A stretch of DNA of 64,000 nt, from contig NZ_FSRC01000001.1 in the NCBI RefSeq assembly GCF_900129785.1, positions 682,001 to 746,000 on the forward strand, written 5' to 3'. The stretch's first letter is position 1, and every line of letters begins with the position of its first letter. A program made the translations under genes and the position numbers. This document shows, in pieces, positions 1 to 8,283 of the stretch. Source of the DNA: Algoriphagus halophilus. GTDB lineage: Bacteria; Bacteroidota; Bacteroidia; Cytophagales; Cyclobacteriaceae. The notes below the pieces were generated by a model, which searched no databases, was not told where the DNA came from, and worked only from the letters and a program-made list of their open reading frames with translations.

Positions 1-20
1 CCTGTTTAAACCCTATTTCC

Positions 21-485
21 ATGAGCGATCTAAGCATAATTCCATATTCTCCTGATTACAAAGCTGATTTTGTAGCGATCACCAAAGCTTGGGTAGAAGA
101 TTATTTTACGCTGGAACCCTTTGATATTGCTCAGCTGGAAAATCCTGAGCAGGTAATCATCCAACCTGGAGGGGATATTATTTTTGCCAAGATGGGCGAT
201 GAAGTTGTGGGCACTGTAGGCCTTGCGAAAGCAGAAGATGGAATTTTTGAAATGGTGAAAATGGGAGTGAAGCCAGTTGCCCAAGGAAAGGGCGTAGGTA
301 TGTTATTGGGTAAGGCCATTATTGAAAAGGCCAAAGAAATGGGAGGGAAGAAACTGGTCCTGTATAGTAGTACCAAACTTCAGCCAGCCTTACATATTTA
401 CAAAAAACTTGGTTTTTATGAATCGGTGCCAGAAGCGGGTAAATATTGTAGATGTGATGTGAAGATGGAGTTAGACCTGGTCTAG
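21..485 (+). CDS. GNAT family N-acetyltransferase
   Basis: A 154-residue single-domain protein with the GNAT fold. The acetyl-CoA pyrophosphate loop is visible as VAQGKGVGMLL at about residues 86-96 (Q/R-x-x-G-x-G), preceded by the strand that carries the Met-Gly-Val-Lys-Pro turn. The C-terminal ALHIYKKLGF at about 123-132 is the usual GNAT motif B end. It should transfer an acetyl group from acetyl-CoA to a small-molecule or protein amine in the cytoplasm. The substrate cannot be read from the sequence. The start is only 20 bases from the window edge, so its upstream neighbour and promoter are not visible. A hairpin with a T-run follows the stop. Confidence 0.9.
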   Translation: MSDLSIIPYSPDYKADFVAITKAWVEDYFTLEPFDIAQLENPEQVIIQPGGDIIFAKMGDEVVGTVGLAKAEDGIFEMVKMGVKPVAQGKGVGMLLGKAIIEKAKEMGGKKLVLYSSTKLQPALHIYKKLGFYESVPEAGKYCRCDVKMELDLV

Positions 486-486
486 G

Positions 487-512
487 CCTGCTTTTGAAAA
501 CAGGATTTTTAT
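487..512 (+). terminator. Probable Rho-independent terminator after the GNAT gene
   Basis: CCTG-(C)-TTTT and AAAA-CAGG pair across a very short loop with one bulged base, followed by ATTTTTAT. It starts just after the stop codon. Confidence 0.45.
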
Positions 513-592
513 CATGTTTCTCGTTGATTTTCATTAGGATAAGTTAATAGGTTTTTAAGGATATTGAGGTTTAAGTTTTAACCCCAATAACC

Positions 593-1417
593 ATGAAGAC
601 TATACTCGTTCCTTTTGATTTCTCTCCCTATGCTGTTGCCGCTTTGCAGACTGCTTATAAAATCAGTCATAAGTCAGGTGCAGAAATTTTATGTGTTACC
701 GTGGTCCCCACCGAATTGGACTGGGAATTTTTATCTGAAGAGGCAAAAGCCAAACATTCTCAAGTTCTGGATGAATACAATGAAGCCATGGAAGTCTTGC
801 CCTCCTATTTAAGAAATATTGCTCCTGCCAAAGCCCCGATCAAACCTATCGTGAAAATTGGTGTTCCATTTGAATCAATTCTTCAGGTTGCAAAGGAGTA
901 TTCCACCGACTTGATTGTCTTGGGAGCTTATGGAAAAGGGAATGGGGGAGTGAATTTTATTGGGAGTACCCTTCAGAAAATCTTAAGAAATTCTCCTTAT
1001 CCTGTTCTTGCAGTCAAGGAACTATTGGATGGGAATGGGTTTCGGAAAGTAGGTTTTGCCTCAAATTTTGATCCGGCTTCCAAAACGGCATTTGAACGTA
1101 TCAAGCCATTGGTTAAACTTTTTAGAGCCAGTGTGCATCTGGTTTTTGTCAATACCCCTGCTCATTTTACCAATTCGATTGAAGTGGAGGAACGTATGAA
1201 TCATTTTATGAAGGGCTTTGAGGAGCTCACCTTCCATAAACACGTGTTTAATTATTCCGATCCTGAAACCGGACTAGAGAAATTCAGTGATTTGCATAAA
1301 ATAGGATTGATGGCTATGGTTTCCGGTCATCATGAAAAAATCCCGAATTATCAGATTGGAACGACTGAAACGCTGGTGTTTCAAAGTGACTTGGCTGTGC
1401 TCAGTATTAAAGTCTGA
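593..1417 (+). CDS. Universal stress protein, two UspA domains
   Basis: A 274-residue cytoplasmic protein made of two tandem Usp domains. The N-terminal domain begins ILVPFDFS and carries an intact ATP-binding motif G-2x-G-9x-G-S at residues 111-125 (G111, G114, G124, S125). This predicts an ATP-binding Usp of the UspF/UspG-like class. The second domain (about 150-274) keeps the fold pattern but has no clear glycine motif, so it is probably non-nucleotide-binding. Tandem Usp proteins are common in Bacteroidota and respond to starvation or oxidative stress; the specific trigger is unknown. The ATG is the first in frame. The gene converges on the neighbouring outer-membrane protein with a one-base gap. 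Confidence 0.9.
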   Translation: MKTILVPFDFSPYAVAALQTAYKISHKSGAEILCVTVVPTELDWEFLSEEAKAKHSQVLDEYNEAMEVLPSYLRNIAPAKAPIKPIVKIGVPFESILQVAKEYSTDLIVLGAYGKGNGGVNFIGSTLQKILRNSPYPVLAVKELLDGNGFRKVGFASNFDPASKTAFERIKPLVKLFRASVHLVFVNTPAHFTNSIEVEERMNHFMKGFEELTFHKHVFNYSDPETGLEKFSDLHKIGLMAMVSGHHEKIPNYQIGTTETLVFQSDLAVLSIKV

Positions 1418-1418
1418 A

Positions 1419-2345
1419 TTACCAGAATCTAAATCGCTTCTCGTAGATTCGATCCCTGAAGATCCAGTTTTCGAAGATGTCTTCGGATAGGTGGATTTCC
1501 AGTCCTATGTTGATGGTCAAGTATCCATCAAAGCGGTGCCTCAATCCAGAGCCTCTTCTGATTCTGCCTCCATTTTTTAGGATTTTATCTACATCTGGCA
1601 TCCCATTGTCATCTAAAAACTGAGGGTTTCTAATGGCAAGCCTCAAGCGATCTGGATTGCTTCCATCTACATAATCTTCCACCAGATCCAGGTAAAATTC
1701 ACTGACATTGTAGGCGGAAATATCATCCATATAGTCGGTGAGCGTGAATCTATAATTCCCCTCAAACGTCAGGTCCATGTATACATTTAACTTGTATTTA
1801 AGGCCCAGTCCCATTGGGAAAGCGATGATGTAACGCTCGTAGGGGTTGTTTTCGAGTTGTAAGGGTCTTAAATCCACCCACTCTCCATCTAGCTGTGTTT
1901 CAGGATTATTGGTGGACAATGCCAATCCTGCAAAAATATAGGGGTTCCAAAGTGGTCTATGGATATTGGGTACTTTGACCGGGTGCCAATGGTATTCGAA
2001 GATGCTGGAAATCTCCCAGTTTTTGGCTCGGAAGGTTAGATTTCTGGGAAATCTGAAGGCTCTTGGATCTGAAGGTTCATCCGCACCGGACATTTTGTAA
2101 TAAGTGCCTTCCAACCTTGTCCGAAGGTGCGTTCCTATCGTTCTTCTCACCGAAAAGGTGGCGTTCCAATCTGGCTGGATTCCTTCCTGATATTTCCAAA
2201 AGGAATATAACTCTCCAAAATATTGGGTAGGTCCTATACTTGCTCCGATAGACCAGGGTTCTTCAAATCGATAGCGGTAAAAGCTTTGAGAATTGGCGGC
2301 TGACCAAGTGCAGATAAACAGACCTATGAATAACAGTTTTCTCAT
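1419..2345 (-). CDS. Outer-membrane beta-barrel protein, DUF6089-like
   Basis: A protein of about 308 residues with a cleavable signal peptide (MRKLLFIGLFICTWSAANSQ) and then alternating aromatic/polar strands typical of a small outer-membrane barrel. The early segment WSIGASIGPTQYFGEL and the later LGLKYKLNVYMDLTFEG resemble the Bacteroidota DUF6089 porin-like family. It ends in an aromatic C-terminal residue (W), as outer-membrane proteins often do. The frame can be opened 12 bases further up at a TTG (2357), but the ATG at 2345 places the signal peptide correctly. It lies 39 bases or so downstream of the MscS channel on the same strand, so the two may be co-transcribed. The transported substrate, if any, is unknown. 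Confidence 0.8.
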   Translation of the reverse strand: MRKLLFIGLFICTWSAANSQSFYRYRFEEPWSIGASIGPTQYFGELYSFWKYQEGIQPDWNATFSVRRTIGTHLRTRLEGTYYKMSGADEPSDPRAFRFPRNLTFRAKNWEISSIFEYHWHPVKVPNIHRPLWNPYIFAGLALSTNNPETQLDGEWVDLRPLQLENNPYERYIIAFPMGLGLKYKLNVYMDLTFEGNYRFTLTDYMDDISAYNVSEFYLDLVEDYVDGSNPDRLRLAIRNPQFLDDNGMPDVDKILKNGGRIRRGSGLRHRFDGYLTINIGLEIHLSEDIFENWIFRDRIYEKRFRFW

Positions 2346-2396
2346 GTTCAACCCCAAGCTTTCCTGTATGAAAAGAGTTTATTTACGAAAAATAGG

Positions 2397-3299
2397 CTAT
2401 TTAATCATATTTTCAAATCCGGAGCGAAGATGCAAATCCCTTTGAGGGAATGGAATTTCGATCCCTTCTTCACCAAATCTTCTAAAGATTTCATAATACA
2501 ACTGACTTTTAAGGATTTTTGGTCTATTGATATATTCAGAAGTCCAAACCCTTAAGTTGAAGTTGATACTGCTGTCCCCGTAATCTTCAAAAAGTACATC
2601 TGGCTCCGGAGTGGTCAATACCCCCTTATTAGCATTCGCGACATCTAGTAATATTTCCCTGACTTTTTCTGGATTCTCCTTGTAGGAAACCCCCACTGGG
2701 AAATTGAAACGGATCTTTCGTTCATTGTGGGACCAGTTGATTACCTGACTATCTATGAATTGACTGTTAGGAACGATAATGGTGATGTTGTCGTTGGTGA
2801 CAATCATAGTGGACCGTGCAGAAATCTTGATTACATCCCCTGTTACATCTCCCACTTCAATTCGATCTCCGACTTTGATGGGTTGCTCAAATAGGATAAT
2901 CAGTCCACTGATGAAATTGTTGGTGATATTCTGAAGACCAAAACCAATACCCACACCCAAGGCACCGGCCAAAATCCCAAAAGCACTAAGATCAATCCCA
3001 TTGGTTTGTAGGATGGAAAAGATCCCTCCCAGAATCAATAGATATTTGATCATGGTCCCAATAGATTGCTTGGTACCTACATCGATATGGTATCGTTTCA
3101 GAACCTTATGGACCATAAACCGTCTGATCCATTCTGTCACGACAAATAGCGCGACGAATGAAATGGATAGGGTAATGATTAATCCAATGGTAAGTTTAGA
3201 GTCTCCCAAATTGAAAAGGCTGTAATTCATGAGGTCCTGAAACCATTCTATAAATGAGGAAGCTTTTTCTTTTGCTACTTGATTTAGATTTTCTTGCAT
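2397..3299 (-). CDS. Small-conductance mechanosensitive channel, MscS family
   Basis: A 300-residue inner-membrane protein with predicted helices at about 36-58, 78-97 and 103-137, followed by the soluble MscS beta and alpha/beta domains. The pore helix with Gly/Ala packing (GALGVGIGFGLQNITNNF) and the following EQPIKVGDRIEVGDVTG are hallmark MscS sequences. The channel opens on hypo-osmotic shock and releases small solutes. Its length matches the simple MscS class (E. coli MscS is 286 residues). The ATG start is the only good one. It is divergent from the GNAT-nitrilase gene across a 165-base spacer, and upstream of the DUF6089 barrel gene. Confidence 0.93.
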   Translation of the reverse strand: MQENLNQVAKEKASSFIEWFQDLMNYSLFNLGDSKLTIGLIITLSISFVALFVVTEWIRRFMVHKVLKRYHIDVGTKQSIGTMIKYLLILGGIFSILQTNGIDLSAFGILAGALGVGIGFGLQNITNNFISGLIILFEQPIKVGDRIEVGDVTGDVIKISARSTMIVTNDNITIIVPNSQFIDSQVINWSHNERKIRFNFPVGVSYKENPEKVREILLDVANANKGVLTTPEPDVLFEDYGDSSINFNLRVWTSEYINRPKILKSQLYYEIFRRFGEEGIEIPFPQRDLHLRSGFENMIK

Positions 3300-3464
3300 A
3301 TAATTCGGGTACTTTGTCGAAATTTCGACTTTAAAATTATTGAGAATAAGGGCCTTAAACTATATATATTTAAACCTGATTAAAAATTCAATATACTATT
3401 TTGTTTTAAGAGTGATTTAGTCATGCTTTTAAAATGGATGATTGGATTTTATTAATTTTGACGT

Positions 3465-5006
3465 ATGAGTAAGAATAAAGAAGAACTTGAACATAGGCTT
3501 CGGCTACGGAATATAAAGCTCTCGGATTTTGATGATATCCGGGAAATCATGGTTTCAATTTATAAAAACCCAGGGGGTGCCTGGACTAAAGAAGAACTTA
3601 AAAATCAATTACGAGTTTTCCCAGAGGGTCAGATTTGTATTGAGGACAATGGGAAGGTGGTTGCGGCAGCCTTGAGTTTGATCGTGGACTATAGCCAGTT
3701 CGGTGATAACCATACCTATGATGAGATTACGGGATATGGGAAGTTTGACACCCACAACGACGAGGGGGATACCTTGTATGGCACCGATGTGTTTGTAGAT
3801 AAGGAATACCGCGGAATGCGGATCGGAAGGAGACTGTATGATGCGAGAAAGGAACTCTGTGAAAACCTCAACTTAAGGTCTATTATTGCCGGAGGTAGAA
3901 TTCCCGGGTACGCCAATTATGCGGATGAGATGACCCCTCGTAAATACATCGATTTGGTCAAGAATAAAGAGATTTTTGATCCGGTGTTGTCTTTCCAGCT
4001 TGCCAATGAATTCCACGTTCGGAAAGTAATTACCAAATACCTTCCTGAAGATACTGATTCCCGTGCCTATGCCACCCTCTTGGAATGGATCAATATCTAT
4101 TATGAGAAAGACGAAAAGCTGATAGGCAATAAGAAATCCATCGTAAGATTAGGTCTGGTTCAATGGAAAATGCGTCGTTTTTCCAATGTGGATGATTTGA
4201 TGCAACAGGTAGAGTTTTTCGTGGATACGGTATCAGGGTACAAATCAGATTTTTGCTTGCTTCCCGAATTCTTTAATGCCCCTTTATTGGCAGAGTTTAA
4301 TGACATGGATGCCTCTGAAGCTATCCGTAACCTGGCTGATTATACCGATGAGATTGTCTCTAGAATGAGTGACTTGGCAGTTTCTTATAACGTGAATGTG
4401 ATTGGCGGTTCCATGCCCGAGTACGATGGCAAAAAGCTAAGGAACGTGAGTTACTTATGTAGAAGGGACGGTACGCAAGCCAAGCAATACAAACTCCATA
4501 TCACTCCGGATGAAGCAGCCTATTGGGGACTTCAAGGCGGAAATGGAATCAATGTGTTTGATACAGATGCAGGAAGGATCGGTATTCTGATTTGCTATGA
4601 TGTGGAATTCCCTGAATTGGGTAGGATCTTGGCTGAGCAGGAGATGGACATACTATTTGTGCCCTTCTGGACGGATACAAAAAATGCCTTCCTTCGGGTA
4701 AATACCTGTGCCAAATCCCGGGCCATCGAAAATGAATGTTACGTGGCGATCACGGGTTCTGTAGGAAACCTTCCTAAGGTGGAAAATATGGATATACAGT
4801 ATTCTCAAGCAGCCATTTTTTCACCATCTGATTTCTCATTCCCTCATGATGCGGTGGTAGCGCAGGCTTCTGAAAATGAAGAAACCATTATTGTGGCAGA
4901 TGTAGACTTGGATTTATTGACCAAGCAAAGAAAAGCCGGAAGTGTAAGAAATTTAGAACAAAGAAGATTAGACCTTTATTCAATCCAATGGAAACAGAAA
5001 AAATAA
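3465..5006 (+). CDS. Bifunctional GNAT acetyltransferase / carbon-nitrogen hydrolase (nitrilase superfamily)
   Basis: A 513-residue cytoplasmic fusion. Residues 1-215 form a GNAT-like domain with the loop VDKEYRGMRIGRRLYDA at about 111-127. Residues 225-505 form a nitrilase-superfamily amidohydrolase with the full Glu-Lys-Cys triad: E268 in LLPEFF, K343 in QYKLHIT and C377 in LICYDVEFPE. This architecture is widespread in Bacteroidota and resembles no characterised omega-amidase exactly; the substrate is unknown. The gene overlaps kdsC by 19 bases and heads an operon for KDO synthesis. A TAATTTTG sequence at 3453-3460 fits the Bacteroidota -7 element but sits only 5 bases before the ATG, so it would give a nearly leaderless mRNA. 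Confidence 0.92.
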   Translation: MSKNKEELEHRLRLRNIKLSDFDDIREIMVSIYKNPGGAWTKEELKNQLRVFPEGQICIEDNGKVVAAALSLIVDYSQFGDNHTYDEITGYGKFDTHNDEGDTLYGTDVFVDKEYRGMRIGRRLYDARKELCENLNLRSIIAGGRIPGYANYADEMTPRKYIDLVKNKEIFDPVLSFQLANEFHVRKVITKYLPEDTDSRAYATLLEWINIYYEKDEKLIGNKKSIVRLGLVQWKMRRFSNVDDLMQQVEFFVDTVSGYKSDFCLLPEFFNAPLLAEFNDMDASEAIRNLADYTDEIVSRMSDLAVSYNVNVIGGSMPEYDGKKLRNVSYLCRRDGTQAKQYKLHITPDEAAYWGLQGGNGINVFDTDAGRIGILICYDVEFPELGRILAEQEMDILFVPFWTDTKNAFLRVNTCAKSRAIENECYVAITGSVGNLPKVENMDIQYSQAAIFSPSDFSFPHDAVVAQASENEETIIVADVDLDLLTKQRKAGSVRNLEQRRLDLYSIQWKQKK

Positions 5007-5563
5007 TCGCATCCTATTTCAGTTCAATTTCTGAAGAGATCTGGGAAAGAGCAAAAAAGATCAAACTCCTGATTTCGGATATAGATGGGGTGATGACAGA
5101 CGGGGGTATTATCTACGACGATAGAGGATTGGAATTCAAAAAATTCAATGTAAAAGATGGGTTGATTGTCAAGCATTTGAGGAAATCCGGTGTTTTGGTT
5201 GGAGCAATTACTGGCAGGGAGTCCCAGGTAGTGATGAACCGATGCGAGGAATTGAAGTTTGATTTTCATTACCATGGAGTGAAGGATAAAGGCAAAAAGC
5301 TAAACGATCTCCTGGAAACCATGGAAATAGACATGGAGACCGTTGCTTACATTGGGGATGATTTGATCGATGTTCCCATACTAAGTCAAGTAGGACTTGC
5401 CATTTGTCCTGCAGATGCATTGGTCTATGTACAGCCATTTGCCCATTGGGTGACCCAAAGCAAAGGAGGAGAAGGGGTGTTTAGAGAGGTAGGAGATTTA
5501 ATTTTACATTCCAAAGGACTATTGGTCCCGATTATTGAGAGTTTATCAACTAAAGAAGCATGA
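4988..5563 (+). CDS. kdsC: 3-deoxy-D-manno-octulosonate 8-phosphate phosphatase (KDO-8-P phosphatase)
   Basis: A 191-residue HAD-superfamily phosphatase. The nucleophile motif DIDGVMTDGG is at residues 31-40 (D31 and D33), the later GDDLIDVPIL carries the Mg2+-binding Asp pair, and AHWVTQSKGGEGVFRE near the C-terminus is the KdsC-specific tail. It releases phosphate from KDO-8-phosphate in the cytoplasm, the step before activation of KDO for lipid A core assembly. The length is normal or slightly long because of a 20-residue N-terminal extension. The start codon lies inside the upstream gene, and the stop overlaps kdsA by four bases, so translation is probably coupled. Confidence 0.93.
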   Translation: METEKIIASYFSSISEEIWERAKKIKLLISDIDGVMTDGGIIYDDRGLEFKKFNVKDGLIVKHLRKSGVLVGAITGRESQVVMNRCEELKFDFHYHGVKDKGKKLNDLLETMEIDMETVAYIGDDLIDVPILSQVGLAICPADALVYVQPFAHWVTQSKGGEGVFREVGDLILHSKGLLVPIIESLSTKEA

Positions 5564-6408
5564 TTAGAAATACTAAACCCATGAAAATTACCGATCAGGT
5601 GATTTTAGGGGAAGAAAAACCGGTACTTTTTTCAGGCCCTTGTGCCGTAGAAAGCTATGATATTTGCCTTGAAATTGGCACCAAAGTAAAAGCTTGGGCA
5701 GAAGAACATGGCTTTTCCTATGTTTTTAAGGCTTCATTTGATAAAGCAAATAGAACTTCTTCAGGTTCATTCCGAAGTATTGGGATGGATAAGTCCTTGG
5801 AAGTTTTGCAACGCGTAGGCAAGGCTTTGGGCGTTCCTTTGGTAACAGATATTCATGAAAGCTACCAAGCAAAGGAAGTAGCTGAGGTAGTAGATGTTTT
5901 GCAGATACCTGCCTTCCTTTGTAGACAAACCGATTTATTATTGGCTGCCGGAGAAACCGGAAAAGCGGTGAAGATCAAGAGAGGTCAGTTCATGGCACCG
6001 GAAGATATGCAGTACGCCGTGACCAAAGTGCGGTCTACAGGAAATGAAAACGTGTGCTTGACAGAAAGAGGTTTTTCTCTTGGTTACCATAACCTGGTGG
6101 TGGATATGAGGGGGCTGCCCATTATGAGGCAATTTGCCCCGGTGGTATTTGACATTACTCATTCGGTACAGCAACCGGGAGGTCAAGGAGGAACATCCGG
6201 AGGGCAACGGGAATTCGCACCGATTTTGGCAAGGGCTGCAGCAGGCACCGGGATTGATGGATTCTTTATAGAAACCCACCCAGAACCAGCTAAAGCATTG
6301 AGTGACGGGCCGAATTTGATTCCGCTCCACAGAATGGGTGATTTCCTGGAGATGCTCAAGGAGGCTTGGGAAGTTGGAAGAAAATATCAGGACTTTCAAA
6401 TCCAATAA
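5560..6408 (+). CDS. kdsA: 3-deoxy-8-phosphooctulonate synthase (KDO-8-P synthase)
   Basis: A 282-residue TIM-barrel aldolase that condenses phosphoenolpyruvate with arabinose 5-phosphate to give KDO-8-phosphate. Diagnostic segments are FSGPCAVES near residue 25, KASFDKANRTSSGS near 60, TDIHE, IPAFLCRQTDLL and HSVQQPGGQGGTSGG near 205. The upstream ATG (5560) overlaps the kdsC stop as ATGA; a second ATG at 5581 (MKITDQV) is possible and would give a more usual N-terminus. The kdsC-kdsA order places the two consecutive KDO steps together. A lipoprotein-like or secreted L,D-transpeptidase follows after 13 bases, which links lipopolysaccharide and peptidoglycan work in one transcript. Confidence 0.95.
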   Translation: MIRNTKPMKITDQVILGEEKPVLFSGPCAVESYDICLEIGTKVKAWAEEHGFSYVFKASFDKANRTSSGSFRSIGMDKSLEVLQRVGKALGVPLVTDIHESYQAKEVAEVVDVLQIPAFLCRQTDLLLAAGETGKAVKIKRGQFMAPEDMQYAVTKVRSTGNENVCLTERGFSLGYHNLVVDMRGLPIMRQFAPVVFDITHSVQQPGGQGGTSGGQREFAPILARAAAGTGIDGFFIETHPEPAKALSDGPNLIPLHRMGDFLEMLKEAWEVGRKYQDFQIQ

Positions 6409-6421
6409 ATCGTAAACATCC

Positions 6422-8083
6422 ATGAAGTTTCCATTTTTTGCCTTTTTCCTACTCCTTTTCATAGCTCATGTGGATGGTTTACATGCCCAATCTGAAGATG
6501 AGGTGAGTAGACTGATCCGGTTCAGGATGGAATCAGATGAACCCATGGATAAGATTGAAATCCGTATGATTTCCTTATTGACTACGGACGAGATCATCGA
6601 CTTTTATAATCATCGGGCATTTGAAAAAGCATGGTCTCAAAATGGTTTATTGACAAAAGCAGCCTATGATTTGAGGTTGGAGATTCTTCAATCTGAATTT
6701 GATGGGTTGACGCCCGAGGATTACCATTTAAGTAGGATTGAGTCCTTTTTTAGGACTTTTGAAGCGAATAAGGCCAATGGAGTCCCAAACGAACCAGGAG
6801 ACCTGGCTGATTTTGATATTTTCTTAAGCGATGCCTTTTTTCACTTAGCCAGGAATCTCGAGATAGGCAAGGTTGATCCGTCTAAGTTTGGCGAGGACTG
6901 GGAAATCGCCAGAAAAGAGCCCGTTTTTACCTATCCTGTCTTGTTGGAACAAGCCTTGGCTCAAAATGATATTCATGGAAGCATGGAGCTCCTGTACCCC
7001 AAATTCAGCATCTATAAAAAAGGGAGGGAAGTCATCCGTGAGCTTGTAGAAAAGGTAAAAGAGGATACGTTGAATTGGAAAAAGGTCAAAATTGACAAGG
7101 CAATCCGTGTTGGAGAATCCAATTCAGTGATTCCCCGATTAAGGGAACGTTTGATTTATTGGGGCTTACTGGAGGAATATAATTTCCAAGACGTTAGACT
7201 CTATGACTCGATCATGATGGATGGGATCAAGGATTTTCAGGGAACGCACGGGTTGGATATAGATGGTATTATTGGTAAGAAGACAGTCCTGGCATTTAAT
7301 GATAGTCCGCAGCAACAGCTGAATACGGCGATCGTCAATATGGAAAGACTGCGTTGGCTTCCAGATACGGTAAAAAATGCAGAGTTTATTCTGGTGAATA
7401 TTGCCAATTTCCAGTTGGATTACCTTAAAAATCTCGATACCCTTTTTTCCGAGCGGGTGATAGTGGGAAAGAAGTACCATGAGTCTCCCATATTTATGGC
7501 GGACATGAGTTACATCGTTTTTAGTCCTTATTGGAACATTCCCTATTCCATTACCCAAAGTGAAATCATTCCCAGTGTCAGGAGAAACCCGAATTACATT
7601 TCTGAAAAGAACATGGAAGTCATCACGCCTTCAGGCAAGGTGGTAGACCCAAGCACCATTAACTGGAATTCCAAGTCATTCCCATATTTGGTTCGTCAGA
7701 AACCCGGAGAAGGAAACTCTTTGGGCTTGGTGAAATTCATGTTTCCCAACAAACACAATGTATATATCCACGATACCAATGCCCGGTCTCTTTTCGCCCT
7801 GGATGATCGAGCGCTAAGTCATGGGTGTATCCGAGTAAGGAATCCCCAGGATTTTGCCAAGGTACTGTTGGCAGATGATCCAACCTGGACCATGGAGGGT
7901 ATACAAACTGCCATGCATCAGACCCAGGAGCAAGTTGTCCAATTGAATCGTAAAATCCCTGTGGTGTTGGTTTATCTTACGTTTTGGGCAGACTCCAAGG
8001 GGGAGGCACATTTTAGGGAGGATATTTATGATCGGGACGAAAAAGTACTGTTGGCTTTGAAGCGGAACAGTTTGGACTCATAA
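6422..8083 (+). CDS. L,D-transpeptidase, YcbB (LdtD)-like
   Basis: A 553-residue exported protein with a signal peptide (MKFPFFAFFLLLFIAHVDGL then HAQ). The middle holds a peptidoglycan-binding domain (DGIKDFQGTHGLDIDGIIG, about 265-283). The C-terminal YkuD catalytic domain has the HGC motif SHGCIRV with H467 and C469 and the upstream His in YIHDTNARS. Enzymes of this type form 3-3 cross-links in periplasmic peptidoglycan or attach proteins to it. The size matches the E. coli YcbB class (about 615) more than the short YkuD type. It is the last gene of the nitrilase-kdsC-kdsA operon and is followed by a strong terminator. A full-length paralogue follows next. Confidence 0.92.
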   Translation: MKFPFFAFFLLLFIAHVDGLHAQSEDEVSRLIRFRMESDEPMDKIEIRMISLLTTDEIIDFYNHRAFEKAWSQNGLLTKAAYDLRLEILQSEFDGLTPEDYHLSRIESFFRTFEANKANGVPNEPGDLADFDIFLSDAFFHLARNLEIGKVDPSKFGEDWEIARKEPVFTYPVLLEQALAQNDIHGSMELLYPKFSIYKKGREVIRELVEKVKEDTLNWKKVKIDKAIRVGESNSVIPRLRERLIYWGLLEEYNFQDVRLYDSIMMDGIKDFQGTHGLDIDGIIGKKTVLAFNDSPQQQLNTAIVNMERLRWLPDTVKNAEFILVNIANFQLDYLKNLDTLFSERVIVGKKYHESPIFMADMSYIVFSPYWNIPYSITQSEIIPSVRRNPNYISEKNMEVITPSGKVVDPSTINWNSKSFPYLVRQKPGEGNSLGLVKFMFPNKHNVYIHDTNARSLFALDDRALSHGCIRVRNPQDFAKVLLADDPTWTMEGIQTAMHQTQEQVVQLNRKIPVVLVYLTFWADSKGEAHFREDIYDRDEKVLLALKRNSLDS

Positions 8084-8122
8084 GAGAGTCCCGATTCCCC
8101 AAAACAGGAATTTTATTTCGCG

Positions 8123-8161
8123 AATCCATTTGAATCCATTTCAAATGGATTTTTCTTTTTT
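8123..8161 (+). terminator. Rho-independent terminator after the first L,D-transpeptidase
   Basis: A perfect 12-base stem (AATCCATTTGAA paired with TTCAAATGGATT) around a five-base loop, followed by TTTCTTTTTT. It closes the KDO/L,D-transpeptidase operon and separates it from the paralogous gene. Confidence 0.85.
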
Positions 8162-8283
8162 AATCAAAAACTTCATTTGGAGCCTATATGGCCTTCTTTT
8201 TCGATTCTTGATGAAGCTTTGAAAATCCAGCATTCTAATTGGACTGAGGAGCATAGGAATACCTCAACCTACCCATCTTGACT

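Noticed and set aside
5938-6462. Minus-strand frame of 174 codons over kdsA
   Set aside because: Antisense to the conserved kdsA and overlapping its operon junction; no recognisable domain.
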